DNA of 64,000 nucleotides from an uncultured Lentisphaeria bacterium (GCA_949298075.1 CASFVA010000051.1:41748-105747), one strand, 5' to 3'. Positions 18,148 to 28,148 are shown, counted from the first letter of the stretch. Notes: generated by a model from the letters alone, not told the origin. Program-made: numbers and translations.

Positions 18148-18951
18148 ATGAACAAAAATAAAATTACTGTCAGCGCGTTTGCCAAACGCAAGGCGTCCGG
18201 CGAAAAACTGATAATGGTTACTGCCTATGATACTCCGTCTGCAGCCGCTGCGGCCGCCGCCGGCATCGATCTGCTGCTGGTCGGAGATTCGGTCGGGACC
18301 ACGGTGCTCGGATATGAAACGACGCTGCCGGTCACCATGGCTGATATGCTGCATCACACCGCAGCAGTACGCAGGGGGGCTCCGGATGCCTTTGTGATTT
18401 TCGATATGCCGTTCATGAGTTATCAACCCTCAGACGACGAGGCCCTGCGCAATGCCGGACGCGCCATCAAAGAGGCCGGAGCCGATGCGGTCAAGCTCGA
18501 AGGCGGAGCGGAACATGTCGGATTGATCCGCCGTCTGGTGGGAGCAGGCATTCCGGTGATGGGGCATCTCGGACTGTTGCCTCAGCGCATTCAGTCGGTG
18601 GGAGGCTACCGGGTCGCCGGCCGCACCGAAGCTGCGGCCGCCCAGTTGCTGGCTGACGCCAGAGCATTGGAGGAGGCCGGGGTTTTTGCCATCGTGTTTG
18701 AATGCATTCCATCTGAGCTGGGCCGCCGAATCACCTCGGAGCTGCAGGTTCCGACCATAGGAATTGGTTCCGGACCGGATTGCTCCGGTCAGGTTCAGGT
18801 GATTCATGATCTGCTGGGGCTGCTGGATTTCACTCCGAAACACGCCCGGCGATACGCAGAGCTGGGCAACATGATGCGTGAGGCGCTCTCGGCTTATGCT
18901 CAGGACGTCCGTTCCGGAGCATTCCCATCTGAAAGCAACTGCTTCAAATAA
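18148..18951 (+). CDS. panB: 3-methyl-2-oxobutanoate hydroxymethyltransferase
   Basis: 267 residues, standard PanB length. It has the family signatures KITVSAFAKRKASGEKLIMVTAYD, LLLVGDSVGTTVLGY, the DMPFMSY segment, EAGADAVKLEGG and VMGHLGLLPQ; the metal-binding aspartates and the catalytic glutamate (VFECIP) are present. It makes ketopantoate from 2-oxoisovalerate and methylene-THF, the first committed step to pantothenate and CoA. No other pan genes lie nearby. No clear ribosome binding site is seen. Confidence 0.96.
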   Translation: MNKNKITVSAFAKRKASGEKLIMVTAYDTPSAAAAAAAGIDLLLVGDSVGTTVLGYETTLPVTMADMLHHTAAVRRGAPDAFVIFDMPFMSYQPSDDEALRNAGRAIKEAGADAVKLEGGAEHVGLIRRLVGAGIPVMGHLGLLPQRIQSVGGYRVAGRTEAAAAQLLADARALEEAGVFAIVFECIPSELGRRITSELQVPTIGIGSGPDCSGQVQVIHDLLGLLDFTPKHARRYAELGNMMREALSAYAQDVRSGAFPSESNCFK

Positions 18952-18972
18952 TCCGTTCGGAGACAGCGCACA

Positions 18973-19752
18973 ATGAGGTTCCTTCCGGTGGCGGCGGCAG
19001 CGGTGCAATTTCTGGCACTGGGTTCGGGATGCAAATCGCCCCAGGAGATTGATCGGATTGACCCGCCGACTCATGTCAGTGCATTTCTGCCACGCCAGGA
19101 TTTGCTGATTCGTCAGCGGAACCGCTTTCCCTTTCATTACATGTACATGGCTGATTCCACACACAACTATCAAAACGTCTATGTGGCGCCGACAGATGTC
19201 GTGTCATTATTGAAAACGATCAACTGGTCCGGGATTGATGACAAAAAGGCCAGCCAGCTGCGACGGGAAATCAAAAGTCTGGGCGAATACTTGACGGAGC
19301 AATTACGCCGGGAGTTCCAGACGGTCTGCCGCCGTCTCGGAATGAAGTTGGTCGACAGCCCGGCTCCACCCGATACTTTGGTAATTGAGGTGGCGATTAC
19401 TCAACTGATTCCATCCGGGACTGAGCTCAGCGACCTCAAGATCCCGGTGAATCATTTTGCTCAGGATCTCAGTTTGGCCACCCGGCAGGCTTTGCAAGGA
19501 AGCCTCTGCGTTGAATGCCGGATCAGCGATGCCTCCACCCGAAAAATAGTGATCATGTTCGCCGATCGTGAACGCGGTTCGAATGATGCCGACACGGGGC
19601 GGTTTCTCTGTGCTTCAGCCCGAAGCAGCCTGCTCGTTGTTGCCCGTAAAACCGCGGCAATTTTCAGCGGCCCCAACGTGGCCGCCATGCGGAGGGACCT
19701 TCCGGCTGCGCTCCGGGAAGCGGATAAGTCGGAAAACCATTCCAGCCACTGA
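18973..19752 (+). CDS. DUF3313-like lipoprotein
   Basis: 259 residues. The N-terminal hydrophobic stretch ends in a cysteine (LALGSGCKS), a weak lipobox because position -3 is glycine. The pattern resembles DUF3313 envelope lipoproteins: YQNVYVAPTDV, a charged helix with LTEQLRREFQ, then DTLVIEVAITQLIPSGTELS. It starts 21 nt after panB and is probably read from the same transcript, though no functional tie is obvious. Function unknown. Confidence 0.6.
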   Translation: MRFLPVAAAAVQFLALGSGCKSPQEIDRIDPPTHVSAFLPRQDLLIRQRNRFPFHYMYMADSTHNYQNVYVAPTDVVSLLKTINWSGIDDKKASQLRREIKSLGEYLTEQLRREFQTVCRRLGMKLVDSPAPPDTLVIEVAITQLIPSGTELSDLKIPVNHFAQDLSLATRQALQGSLCVECRISDASTRKIVIMFADRERGSNDADTGRFLCASARSSLLVVARKTAAIFSGPNVAAMRRDLPAALREADKSENHSSH

Positions 19753-19831
19753 AGCACCTTTACCGGTATGCGCCATCAGGTGCCATTTGGCAGACCCACC
19801 GGCGGCCAATGGAAAAGTTGCCCAGGCCAAG

Positions 19832-20434
19832 TCATTGATTTTTCAGATACTGCCTGATCGGGATCCCGTCGACGAGCAGATCCTCCAGCATGAAATTGCC
19901 ATTGGCATAAACTTTGACAAGCGCAGCAACCCGGTTGGACGGAAACTTGATGCCGCGCAGCAGGTTTTCTGCTTTGGGAGCCAATTCCTCGTTAAGGTAA
20001 AAACGATTGAATGGCAATTGGAACCGGTAGTGATACGGCCGCTGGAGCCGACCTTGTTTCCAAGTGCCCCTGACGTAGACTTTAGAAACCCGAATCACGT
20101 CTCTTCCTCCGGGCGGCACTGCGCCGGCCGGCAACAATTCGGTAATGGCGGCAAATCCATCTTCCCCCGTTGTCAGAACCGCCAGCATATCCCCCTTGAA
20201 TCCGGGAGAAATTTTCACGTCGTCCGGAATCGACAGTCGTTCCGGCAGAAGTGACAGGCGGATGTAACGCCCCCGTAGCGGATCATAAGGGTCATACGCT
20301 CCAGCTTTAAAGCGATAAACACCAGGTTGAACTCCGGGGTACTCAAAGGACATGATAAGGCGAATCGGATAAATCAGAGCCAGTCCCACAAAAATCAGAT
20401 AACAGATCAAACGGATAAGGTCAGTTTTTTTCAT
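19832..20434 (-). CDS. GDYXXLXY-family membrane-anchored protein
   Basis: 200 residues with one N-terminal transmembrane helix (LICYLIFVGLALIYPIRLI) and a mostly beta extracytoplasmic part. The motif DPLRGRYIRLSL corresponds to the family signature G-D/R-Y-x2-L-x-Y/L, and NRFYLNEELAPKAE matches the conserved acidic tail region. These proteins are regularly encoded beside DUF2157 membrane proteins, as here with a 2-nt gap. Cellular role unknown. Confidence 0.8.
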   Translation of the reverse strand: MKKTDLIRLICYLIFVGLALIYPIRLIMSFEYPGVQPGVYRFKAGAYDPYDPLRGRYIRLSLLPERLSIPDDVKISPGFKGDMLAVLTTGEDGFAAITELLPAGAVPPGGRDVIRVSKVYVRGTWKQGRLQRPYHYRFQLPFNRFYLNEELAPKAENLLRGIKFPSNRVAALVKVYANGNFMLEDLLVDGIPIRQYLKNQ

Positions 20435-20436
20435 GG

Positions 20437-21696
20437 TCAGGCCTCCCGACGGATGCGTCTTGAGAAAAACCAGTTGGCGCCTATGAACCCCAGGCCCATA
20501 ACAATAAAACCGCCGGCGCGGATCAAAAGTCCCAAATCGTTGTCAAAGAAACGACATCCGACCAATACGGTAAGCATCAGCAAGCCTCCGTTGAAAGTCA
20601 GAAGTTTTTGATGACGTCCGCCATCAAACATCAGAACCACTCCAAACAGGGCCAGATAAATATTGGAAAACCAAGTCATGTCATCCGGCTGGAAAAACCA
20701 TCCGGCAACGCCCAGCAACAACAGCAGAGCAAACATTATCCGCTTTCCGTCCCAGACGCGCCTGAAATACAGCACCACGGAAAGTCCCAGCATCAAACCG
20801 ACATCCACCCAGTAATAGACCAGCCCCTCAACTGATAAAGCCGGTTTTACAGTCCAGAAAGATTCAGATCCGCTGGCAAAACCGAGCAGAATCAGCAGCA
20901 CGGAAAACGCGCCGGGCAGCCATGGATTGCGCAGCATGTTCTCCTTGCGGTTGTGGTATTCCCAGCCGGCCAGCAGAAAGACGTTGCAATAGACAAAAAC
21001 GGTGAAAGGCAAATTGGAATACCCCAGTAAGGCAACTATACAGAAAAACAGAGCCAGCACCATGACCAGGTAACGCATCCATATTTTGCAGAAAGAGCCG
21101 GGGCGCAAATGGTACAACACAAAAGGAGTCACTCCGAGTCCGTACCAGAAATAACGGGCTACACCCTCAGGTCCGTCCAGCAGAAAAAACAATCCGCCGA
21201 CAAAAAGCGAGCCGAGAGCGACACTGTTGAAGACATAAATAAAAGGCAGAACAAACAGCAGCAGCAGAGTCATGAAATCCGAAAGCTGTCCTGCGGTGTT
21301 GTAAATTCGCGAGAGCATCCCCAGCAGAATCGCAATACCGGCGGCAGTCAGCAGGGCTGAAAGCTCCCTCATCAACCGGCTTAATCGTCCTGCCAGAGTT
21401 ATTATTGAAACCACCGCGGCCGTCAGCAGCGGCAAGGCCGAAACGGCGATCTGCTCCCCGCGCCGGAGCATATCCCAGTTGTAATTGAAAAACAGAATCA
21501 ACCCGGCTGCTACCAATAATCCGCCGAACACTCCGAGGACAAAAGCGAAATAACGCTGGTGCGGCACTTCAGCATTGGAGAGAATTTCAGTATAATGATC
21601 CGAAAGCCGTTTACGGTTGTCGGCATCAATAACACCGAGATTCTGCAATCTTGGCAGTTCATTCAACAACCAGTTGATCGTATCAATTTTATCCAC
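20437..21696 (-). CDS. DUF2157/DUF4401-like polytopic membrane protein
   Basis: 419 residues starting at a GTG (21696) that has GGAGG 7 nt upstream; the longer frame to 21780 has no such site. The N-terminal cytoplasmic helical domain (DTINWLLNELPRLQNLGVID) is followed by about ten membrane segments. This is the DUF2157 arrangement, and the next gene is its usual GDYXXLXY partner. Function unknown; the pair may form an envelope complex. Confidence 0.8.
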   Translation of the reverse strand: MDKIDTINWLLNELPRLQNLGVIDADNRKRLSDHYTEILSNAEVPHQRYFAFVLGVFGGLLVAAGLILFFNYNWDMLRRGEQIAVSALPLLTAAVVSIITLAGRLSRLMRELSALLTAAGIAILLGMLSRIYNTAGQLSDFMTLLLLFVLPFIYVFNSVALGSLFVGGLFFLLDGPEGVARYFWYGLGVTPFVLYHLRPGSFCKIWMRYLVMVLALFFCIVALLGYSNLPFTVFVYCNVFLLAGWEYHNRKENMLRNPWLPGAFSVLLILLGFASGSESFWTVKPALSVEGLVYYWVDVGLMLGLSVVLYFRRVWDGKRIMFALLLLLGVAGWFFQPDDMTWFSNIYLALFGVVLMFDGGRHQKLLTFNGGLLMLTVLVGCRFFDNDLGLLIRAGGFIVMGLGFIGANWFFSRRIRREA

Positions 21697-21737
21697 AACT
21701 ATGCCTCCAGACTGAAGCCAACTATTGTTTATGATAA

Positions 21738-21765
21738 AATATAGCACAACCTGGCCGGAACGCAA
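21738..21765 (-). promoter_or_regulatory. promoter for the DUF2157-GDYXXLXY pair
   Basis: On the minus strand TTGCGT (21765-21760), 16-nt spacer, TATATT (21743-21738) with TGC immediately before the -10. Confidence 0.6.
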
Positions 21766-21921
21766 GTGTTTTCCATTCAACGCGAACTGCTAACGGACGC
21801 CGGACAGCCCGGCATCGGAAGCTGTCGGGAAACGATTTTTTATCGGACAAAACAGCTGCAAACGGTTTCCGACTGAAGTACCGTCTGTCCTAAATCAGAC
21901 CGCCCCGTCGGAGCGAATGAT

Positions 21922-23031
21922 TTAAGCCAGAGGCCGGTAGGACCGATTCCCCCGGGAATTGACAGCAACGGCTTCCATTTCCACCAGCCAGGCCGGACGG
22001 CAGACCGGGGCGCGAACCACCGTCAGTGGAATACCAGCCGGAAGCGCCTCTTCAATAACTGCGGTCACCAGTCCGGCATCAGCCGAATCCCTGAGGTAGA
22101 CGGTGGCAATTTTCAAATCGGTCATATTTCCGTCACCTTCAGCAAGAAGTGCTTCGACATTGGTCAACATGCGCCTGGTCTGACTTGCCACATCCCCCGG
22201 ATAGAGCACCTTTCCGTCCCGATCAATGCTGGCGGTACCGGAGATATAGTAGTGCGAACGATCCCCCCATACCAGTCTGGTCGCACGTTCAAAGCTCACA
22301 CCGTATAGTGAAGTCGGCGACAAATAATCCAGTGCGGCCAGGTACTGCTGCTGGCCGGCAGTCAGGCCGAGAATACTGAACGCCTCCATACTGACCAGTC
22401 CGGCCGGATTTTCCATCTGTCCTTCGATTCCGGTACTGGCGATGAAATGAGTAGAGGGATTGAGCCCGACGCCGTCAAAAAAATCGTTTCTGGCTTTGAC
22501 CAAGCCGCTGTAATTGTTATCCACATCACGACAGTAAAGCCAGGTGCGAACCGTGTTGTCGGCAACGGAGGCGCCGCGTTCAGACAAGTCGAGCTGCAAC
22601 TTTTCAAAAGCCTCCATGGTCTGATCGTAACTGCCGGATTTTTCCGGCGGACCGCCATGCCAAAAAGCCCGGTAATGTTTTAAATTCCAGGAAATTCCCC
22701 GGGGAACGGCTGACTTTTCCCCGCCGCACCAATGCCAGGACTCGACGGCAATCCGTCCACTGGCAGGAGGTTGTCCAACAATGGAAATGTATGAATTACG
22801 ACCGGCGAGCAGTTCGCGCAGAATAACGCCTTGATTGGTCACGTCACTTAAATGGAAGCGCAGCAGCAGCTCAGTGTCAACTGAACATCCATACCGGGCA
22901 ATCCCCTGTTCATATTCTTTCAGCAAAGCGATCGCTTCGTTGCGGAAGTCTCCGCCTGACGCTCCGGAACACGCGAAAAAATGTTCGGAAATGCCATCGG
23001 CAGATTGGAAGCCGGAGTGTTGCATAATCAT
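21922..23031 (-). CDS. two-domain RidA/YjgF (chorismatase-fold)-like protein
   Basis: 369 residues. Both halves resemble YjgF/RidA modules. The C-terminal one is clear: YYISGTASIDRDGKVLYPGDV, then QTRRMLTNVEALL and PAWLVEMEAVA. The N-terminal half has the same topology with FACSGASGGDF and an arginine-lysine-poor core. This architecture is seen in FkbO/Hyg5-type chorismatases and in uncharacterised double YjgF proteins. Its ATG overlaps the PPC gene stop (ATGA), so it belongs to the DUF1553 operon. Whether it is a deaminase, a lyase or a binding protein cannot be read. Confidence 0.75.
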   Translation of the reverse strand: MIMQHSGFQSADGISEHFFACSGASGGDFRNEAIALLKEYEQGIARYGCSVDTELLLRFHLSDVTNQGVILRELLAGRNSYISIVGQPPASGRIAVESWHWCGGEKSAVPRGISWNLKHYRAFWHGGPPEKSGSYDQTMEAFEKLQLDLSERGASVADNTVRTWLYCRDVDNNYSGLVKARNDFFDGVGLNPSTHFIASTGIEGQMENPAGLVSMEAFSILGLTAGQQQYLAALDYLSPTSLYGVSFERATRLVWGDRSHYYISGTASIDRDGKVLYPGDVASQTRRMLTNVEALLAEGDGNMTDLKIATVYLRDSADAGLVTAVIEEALPAGIPLTVVRAPVCRPAWLVEMEAVAVNSRGNRSYRPLA

Positions 23032-25193
23032 AGTTCAGCCTTTACATCAATCATTACGGTTGGCAGATGCAATGTATTTTTAGAGCGTTTGACAGTTCCA
23101 TCTTTGGCGGTCATATCGTATTCATACAGCACGGAAAAAATCTGGGGAAAACGCCGGATGGGCAAATCCGAACTGGCATTCAGGGTAAATTCGATTTTAT
23201 CCGGAGTATCCTTGACGTCCGAAACGCTCATTCCCGGCAACGGTTCAAACATGACCACGCCGCAGGAGGCATTGGTCCGCAGCCGTCCGCGCTTGACAAT
23301 TGACAACCTGGCCTTGCCGCCGGGCGCAATCGCGATTTTGTGATCAAAATGACGCGGCCAGGCAAAATTTTCGCCGCCACCGCCACGCCACATGGTCACT
23401 CCCCAGAGAGCCCCCGACGGGATCAGGTGGTTGTAAGCAAAAGCCTGCATGGTTTCATCGGCCGGAATGACCGGATGTTCAATTTCTCCGGAACGGGCAA
23501 GTATTTCTATTTTGCATAAGCGGGTGCGTTCCCGATAGTCGGAGGTCAGGGTCAGGTAACTCTTTCCGCAATCCGGGAACGGAACCTGTACGCCGCACAC
23601 CGATTCAAAAGCGTTGGCCGATTCGCCGCCATCCGGCAGGATGTTGCTGCCGGAAATGGAGAAAATGCCGGGGGTCTTGACGTACAATTCAATATCGCCG
23701 CGGTGGCCATCCAGACGTTCCACCACAACCCCCAGGGGCTCGTTGCCGTAACGGCGTTGAATTTCGATGCCCGATGGAATAACGTAAACCCGGAAATCCG
23801 GACGGGGACGGTCCACGCGCAACACATAACGATAGTCGACGCCTCCGGCGCCGGAGGTGTCGCTCAGCTCTACCCGATACACACCGGATTTGGGAGCGGC
23901 GAAGCGTAAATATGAGTCGGCATGATGGTAGATCATGCCGACTTTGGGACGGGGAAAGTCGTCATTGACCGCAAGCAGATCGCCATCCGGACCATAAAGT
24001 TTCAATATTGAATCCAGAGGAGACTTCAGCCGGCGGGCGAAAACCTCCAGCACGGCCTCCTGCCCCTGATCAAGTTGAACTTCGAATTTTTCCACCGCCT
24101 GCGGTTTTCCGACAGTTCCGCTGACCAGCGATGGGAAAGGCGTCCGTCGGTTTTCCGGCAGTGCGGAAGAAGTCGTCTTGGGGATCGGGAAGTCCGGATC
24201 CGGCAGAAAAGCGTATGGTTTAAAACCGTATTCTGCGTCAATGCGGTAAACAAAATCATCCCTGCCACGAAACAGCGCATCGCGAACCAGCAGAGTATAA
24301 GTTCCGCTGGACTGCGCCTTGAAACGCAGGACCGGATCAGGATCAAAATATTCGTCGTCGGCAAACGCCACTTCACGTCCGCCTGGATCCAAAACCGCCA
24401 GCACCGGCTGAAAATGCCCCGGCACCCCGTCTCCCAGAAAAGGCAGCAACCGCCGACCGTGCATTGTGAATGAAATTTCCTGTCCGATGTCAGCATGAAA
24501 TTTAAACCGGTCTGTTTCACCCGGCATAATCTGTCCATTCAGGGCTCCGGGGATGGCAAAAGTGGTAATCCCGGTTTTAGCCGGCGGCGGAACAAAACGC
24601 GCCTCACAGAATTCCGGCGCCGTACCGATATAAAACGGAATCGGATTGCTCATGGCCGGCCGCCGTTTGGCCGCACCGATAAAACGCAATCTCCTCATTC
24701 CGGGTTTTGCATCAGGAGCGATTTTCAGCCGGACAATGGCCCGTTGGTTGATGGACGGACTCATCTGGAGCGGATCCCTCCGGCGGAACAAACCTATGCA
24801 AACCATCTCAAACTGAATATCTGACAGCTGATCGATTTTGAACCAGTACTTTTTGGAGTGATCCCAGCTTGACGTATCCTCCGGCAGTTTCGGCCCCGGT
24901 TGGTTGTTGTAAACCGCCCTCACCCACTTGGTGACAAAAGCCCGCTGATCACGGCTGGCAAAGACAAACAAAGCCGGGACAGTTTCCACATTCTCAACGA
25001 TGATGTCCTGGCTCGCGCCGTCGTCAACGATAACTTCCTTCAAGGCGCCCAGGGCTTTGCCGCCAATTACAACCTCAAGGGTTTCGCCAGCTCGCCCGCC
25101 CGCCGGATAAATGAATCCGACGTGCGAGGCTGCGCTGCCGCAGAGCGTCCACAACACTCCCAAAAAAATTCCGTACCGGCGCAACTTGTTCAT
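23028..25193 (-). CDS. secreted PPC-domain protein of planctomycete type
   Basis: 721 residues with a signal peptide (cleavage near CGSAAS). After an N-terminal beta domain (IYPAGGRAGETLEVVIGG) come two pre-peptidase C-terminal (PPC) domains, each with the expected FKFHADIGQEISFTMHGR or KFEVQLDQGQEAVLEVFARR pattern and a GTYTLLVRD or GVYRVELSD end. No protease motif is present. In Planctomycetes and relatives such proteins accompany DUF1501/DUF1553 proteins, as here with 4-nt overlaps on both sides. Probably periplasmic or outer-membrane associated, function unknown. Confidence 0.85.
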   Translation of the reverse strand: MNKLRRYGIFLGVLWTLCGSAASHVGFIYPAGGRAGETLEVVIGGKALGALKEVIVDDGASQDIIVENVETVPALFVFASRDQRAFVTKWVRAVYNNQPGPKLPEDTSSWDHSKKYWFKIDQLSDIQFEMVCIGLFRRRDPLQMSPSINQRAIVRLKIAPDAKPGMRRLRFIGAAKRRPAMSNPIPFYIGTAPEFCEARFVPPPAKTGITTFAIPGALNGQIMPGETDRFKFHADIGQEISFTMHGRRLLPFLGDGVPGHFQPVLAVLDPGGREVAFADDEYFDPDPVLRFKAQSSGTYTLLVRDALFRGRDDFVYRIDAEYGFKPYAFLPDPDFPIPKTTSSALPENRRTPFPSLVSGTVGKPQAVEKFEVQLDQGQEAVLEVFARRLKSPLDSILKLYGPDGDLLAVNDDFPRPKVGMIYHHADSYLRFAAPKSGVYRVELSDTSGAGGVDYRYVLRVDRPRPDFRVYVIPSGIEIQRRYGNEPLGVVVERLDGHRGDIELYVKTPGIFSISGSNILPDGGESANAFESVCGVQVPFPDCGKSYLTLTSDYRERTRLCKIEILARSGEIEHPVIPADETMQAFAYNHLIPSGALWGVTMWRGGGGENFAWPRHFDHKIAIAPGGKARLSIVKRGRLRTNASCGVVMFEPLPGMSVSDVKDTPDKIEFTLNASSDLPIRRFPQIFSVLYEYDMTAKDGTVKRSKNTLHLPTVMIDVKAEL

Positions 25194-26536
25194 GGCTTAT
25201 ACTCCGGATCCTTATACAACTCAACCAGCCGTCCGTCCCTTCCCTCCAGAGGAAGGATCGTAATATCGAGCCCTTTGGGATTGGGCAGTTTTCCGGCGGG
25301 ATCAATTCCGGCCAGTTCATACAAACTCCACAACAAATTGCCGGGAGTCACCGGACGGGATGCCGGACCGATTCCCAGGGCGTCCGAGGATCCGACCACC
25401 ACCCCGCCTTTAATTCCGCCACCGGCCAGTACGGTTGAAAACACCTTGCCATGGTGGTTGCGACCTCCCATCCAGGGCTCCTGCCAGTCAATCTTGGGAG
25501 TACGCCCGAATTCACCGGTCCACCAGATCAGCGTGGTGTCAAGCAAATCCTTTTCCGCCAAATCCTCAAGCAGCGCCGCAAAGGCCTGATCCATTTCCGC
25601 GGTTCGCTGTTTCATTGTCTCAAAATGCCGCTTGTGCGAATCCCAGCCGGGAGCGTTGATCGTGATGTAAGGCACTCCGACCTGAACCAGGCGCCGTGCC
25701 ACCAGAAACGCCTGCCCCAGAAAATTGCGACCGTACTTGTCGCGCATTTCCGGTGTTTCCTGGGAAAGGTCAAAAGCCTTGACATCATTGCTCTGCATAA
25801 CATTCCAGGCGTCTTCCCCCGCCGCGTCAAATTCATCAAGCACCGGATGACCGCTCATTTCGCGCCCCATCCGGTCAAGATCACGGGCAAGCTGATTGCG
25901 CCGCAGCAGCTGCTCCTCGGAAAAATTTCCGGGCGGAACAAAACCATCCACCTGAAACCGTTCGGCATTGGGATTGCCCCCGGTAGCCAGCGGCCGGTAA
26001 CGTTCAGCCAGAAAACCGTTTTCTGAAAAACGGCCCTTGTTGATGACCAGCGCAATGTAAGGAGGCAGCTTGCCATGATAATCCCGGCTTTTAAGCATGG
26101 CAATTACCGCGCCGATGGCCGGATAAGTTACGCCGCCTCCAGGCATACGTCCGGTCTGCATCAGATAGGTCGCGGTTTCATGGGCGTTGATGCCATGGGT
26201 CATACTGCGGACAATGGAAAATTTATCAGCCTGCCGGGCCAGTTTCGGCAAAAATTCACTGACAGTGATTCCGGGCACATTGGTTGGAATTTCGCCATAT
26301 CCGCCATTGTATTCCCGGGGCGCCCCGGGCTTGGGATCAAAGGTGTCGAGGTGAGACGGTCCGCCCCACACCCAAATTTCAATTACCGACTTGGCCGGCT
26401 TCATTTTTTCAGACGCCGGTTGGGCCGTCACAGCGACGGGGCGGCTCCCGGCGGATGGCGGCGGATTGTCAGAAGCCGCCCCGGTGATACCCAACATGAC
26501 CGCAGCGGTCAGGGGCAGGGAAATTATTGACTTCAT
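25190..26536 (-). CDS. DUF1501-family secreted protein (alkaline-phosphatase-superfamily fold)
   Basis: 448 residues with a signal-like N-terminus ending near GAASD. Family landmarks are IWVWGGPSHLDTFDPKPGAP, VRSMTHGINAHETATYLMQTGR, TINAPGWDSHKRHF, LIWWTGEFGRTPK and the NHHGKVFSTVLAGGGIKGG block, including the aspartate, histidine and glutamate residues expected for metal binding in the sulfatase/phosphatase fold. GGAGACAGCT lies before the ATG. It is the standard partner of DUF1553 proteins. Its substrate is unknown. Confidence 0.93.
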   Translation of the reverse strand: MKSIISLPLTAAVMLGITGAASDNPPPSAGSRPVAVTAQPASEKMKPAKSVIEIWVWGGPSHLDTFDPKPGAPREYNGGYGEIPTNVPGITVSEFLPKLARQADKFSIVRSMTHGINAHETATYLMQTGRMPGGGVTYPAIGAVIAMLKSRDYHGKLPPYIALVINKGRFSENGFLAERYRPLATGGNPNAERFQVDGFVPPGNFSEEQLLRRNQLARDLDRMGREMSGHPVLDEFDAAGEDAWNVMQSNDVKAFDLSQETPEMRDKYGRNFLGQAFLVARRLVQVGVPYITINAPGWDSHKRHFETMKQRTAEMDQAFAALLEDLAEKDLLDTTLIWWTGEFGRTPKIDWQEPWMGGRNHHGKVFSTVLAGGGIKGGVVVGSSDALGIGPASRPVTPGNLLWSLYELAGIDPAGKLPNPKGLDITILPLEGRDGRLVELYKDPEYKP

Positions 26537-26555
26537 AGCTGTCTCCGGCTTGCTA

Positions 26556-28148
26556 TTAATGATGATACAGAAATTCTTTGCTGTTCACCAGCGCCCACAG
26601 CAGGTCGATGGCGATTTGCCCCTGGCGGGATCCACTGAAATTGTTGTCAGCGTAAGCCATCACAGTGGCAATTTCCTGCTGGGTGGGCGGACGCGACAAG
26701 GTCATCAGGTAACAACGTTCAATCAGTTTTTTCGGATTGCGCAAAGCTTTATCTTTTCGGAGCCGGTTCCGGTAGATGTTCTGCAGCCCGGAATATATTT
26801 TAGAGGAATTCATTAAAAACAAGCGCTGGGAGCCATTGATGCGGTTGTTGCGTTCGCTGAACAGCCCGGAATCCCTGGGCGGTCGGCCGAAACTGTCCAG
26901 CATGGTGCTGGAAATGCTGCCGTCAGAGATCCAAATGGCTCGGGTCGTCGGAGGCATGATGGTGAAAGGCTCCGGAATCACGCTTGTGTATTGCTCGCGC
27001 CGTCCGGTCAAGTCGCCGATGAGATCGATAATCAGTTCGGACTCCAGACGCCGGGCCGGATACACGGCAAAATGTGCAGTCGCAGCGGCGATTTCATCCG
27101 GACGGGTTTTCCAATCGGCCTGGTAGGAGGCGCAATTGTAGATCAGGCGGAACAAATGCCGGACATCGTAATTGGAATTTTTGAATTCTGCGGCCAGAAT
27201 TTCCAGCAACTCCGGATTTACCGGTTCCGCAAATTGCCCCCCTCCTGAGCAGAAACTCAACTTACGCCACCAGTTGCTGCAGACCGGAGGAGCCATGTCG
27301 TCGGCCGGTTCAATCAAGCCGCGCCCGAACACCCAATACCAGGCGCGGTTGACAAAAGCCTTGGAAAAGGCCAGATCACGATCCTGCAGCAGCCAGTCAG
27401 CAAACACCTGCCGGGGATCCGTTTCAGGAGAATTGATGTGAAAAACCATACCATCCGGAGTTGCCGCCGTCAAATGCTCGGGCAGCGGATCAGTATAAAC
27501 CAGTTCCTCCTTCCACTCGGCAGTGCTTTTATATCTGATCCGGCTGAAAAAAGCAGCCATGTCGAGCTGAACGTTTTCCGGCATTTTTTCCAAACGCAGA
27601 TTCAGAAAAGTCAACGCCGCCACTTTGGCCAGCCCCAGCGGGGAACGGTCAGCAGTGGCTCGGAAGAAATTGGATTCCGGAACCCGGAAATTGCTGCCGG
27701 AAGCAGTCAGCAACGCCCTGGCCATCACGTTGTAAGGCAGGTTCCGGGCAGCAGAATCACGCAGATAGCGGAAATAAAGCTGTACCGCATTGGGCCACAG
27801 ATTAATGGGAAACTCCGATTTTACGCGTAACATATCCGCATATCGCATGGCCATCATGTCGGCATATCCGTCGGAAAGAAGCAGCCGATCGATCAGTTTG
27901 CGGCGTTTGTCGGGATCCCGGTCAGCCAAAAAATTCTTAATCTCATTGACCGGAGGAATCCGACCGGCAATGTCCAGCCATGCCCGCCGCAGAAAAACCT
28001 CATCCGATGAGCTTGGAACCGGAGTTAATTTCTGATTTTTCCAATCCTTTTCAAGAGCGGCATTTATCCGCGCCAAAGCGGATTCAGCCCCCAAAGCATT
28101 CATGACCAGCATAGCCGAACAGATGGCAAGATACGCCAAGTGTCTCAT
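26556..28148 (-). CDS. DUF1549/DUF1553 (PSCyt2-PSD1) protein
   Basis: 530 residues with a signal peptide (cleavage near LGAES). The PSCyt2/DUF1549 part is residues about 25-235 (VFLRRAWLDIAGRIPP is diagnostic) and the PSD1/DUF1553 part residues about 245-525 (NRAWYWVFGRGLIEPADDM, the MTLSRPPTQQEI region and the terminal DLLWALVNSKEFLYHH). The cytochrome-like PSCyt1 domain found in many homologues is absent. First gene of the four-gene operon with its own strong promoter. Likely periplasmic; biochemical role not established. Confidence 0.93.
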   Translation of the reverse strand: MRHLAYLAICSAMLVMNALGAESALARINAALEKDWKNQKLTPVPSSSDEVFLRRAWLDIAGRIPPVNEIKNFLADRDPDKRRKLIDRLLLSDGYADMMAMRYADMLRVKSEFPINLWPNAVQLYFRYLRDSAARNLPYNVMARALLTASGSNFRVPESNFFRATADRSPLGLAKVAALTFLNLRLEKMPENVQLDMAAFFSRIRYKSTAEWKEELVYTDPLPEHLTAATPDGMVFHINSPETDPRQVFADWLLQDRDLAFSKAFVNRAWYWVFGRGLIEPADDMAPPVCSNWWRKLSFCSGGGQFAEPVNPELLEILAAEFKNSNYDVRHLFRLIYNCASYQADWKTRPDEIAAATAHFAVYPARRLESELIIDLIGDLTGRREQYTSVIPEPFTIMPPTTRAIWISDGSISSTMLDSFGRPPRDSGLFSERNNRINGSQRLFLMNSSKIYSGLQNIYRNRLRKDKALRNPKKLIERCYLMTLSRPPTQQEIATVMAYADNNFSGSRQGQIAIDLLWALVNSKEFLYHH

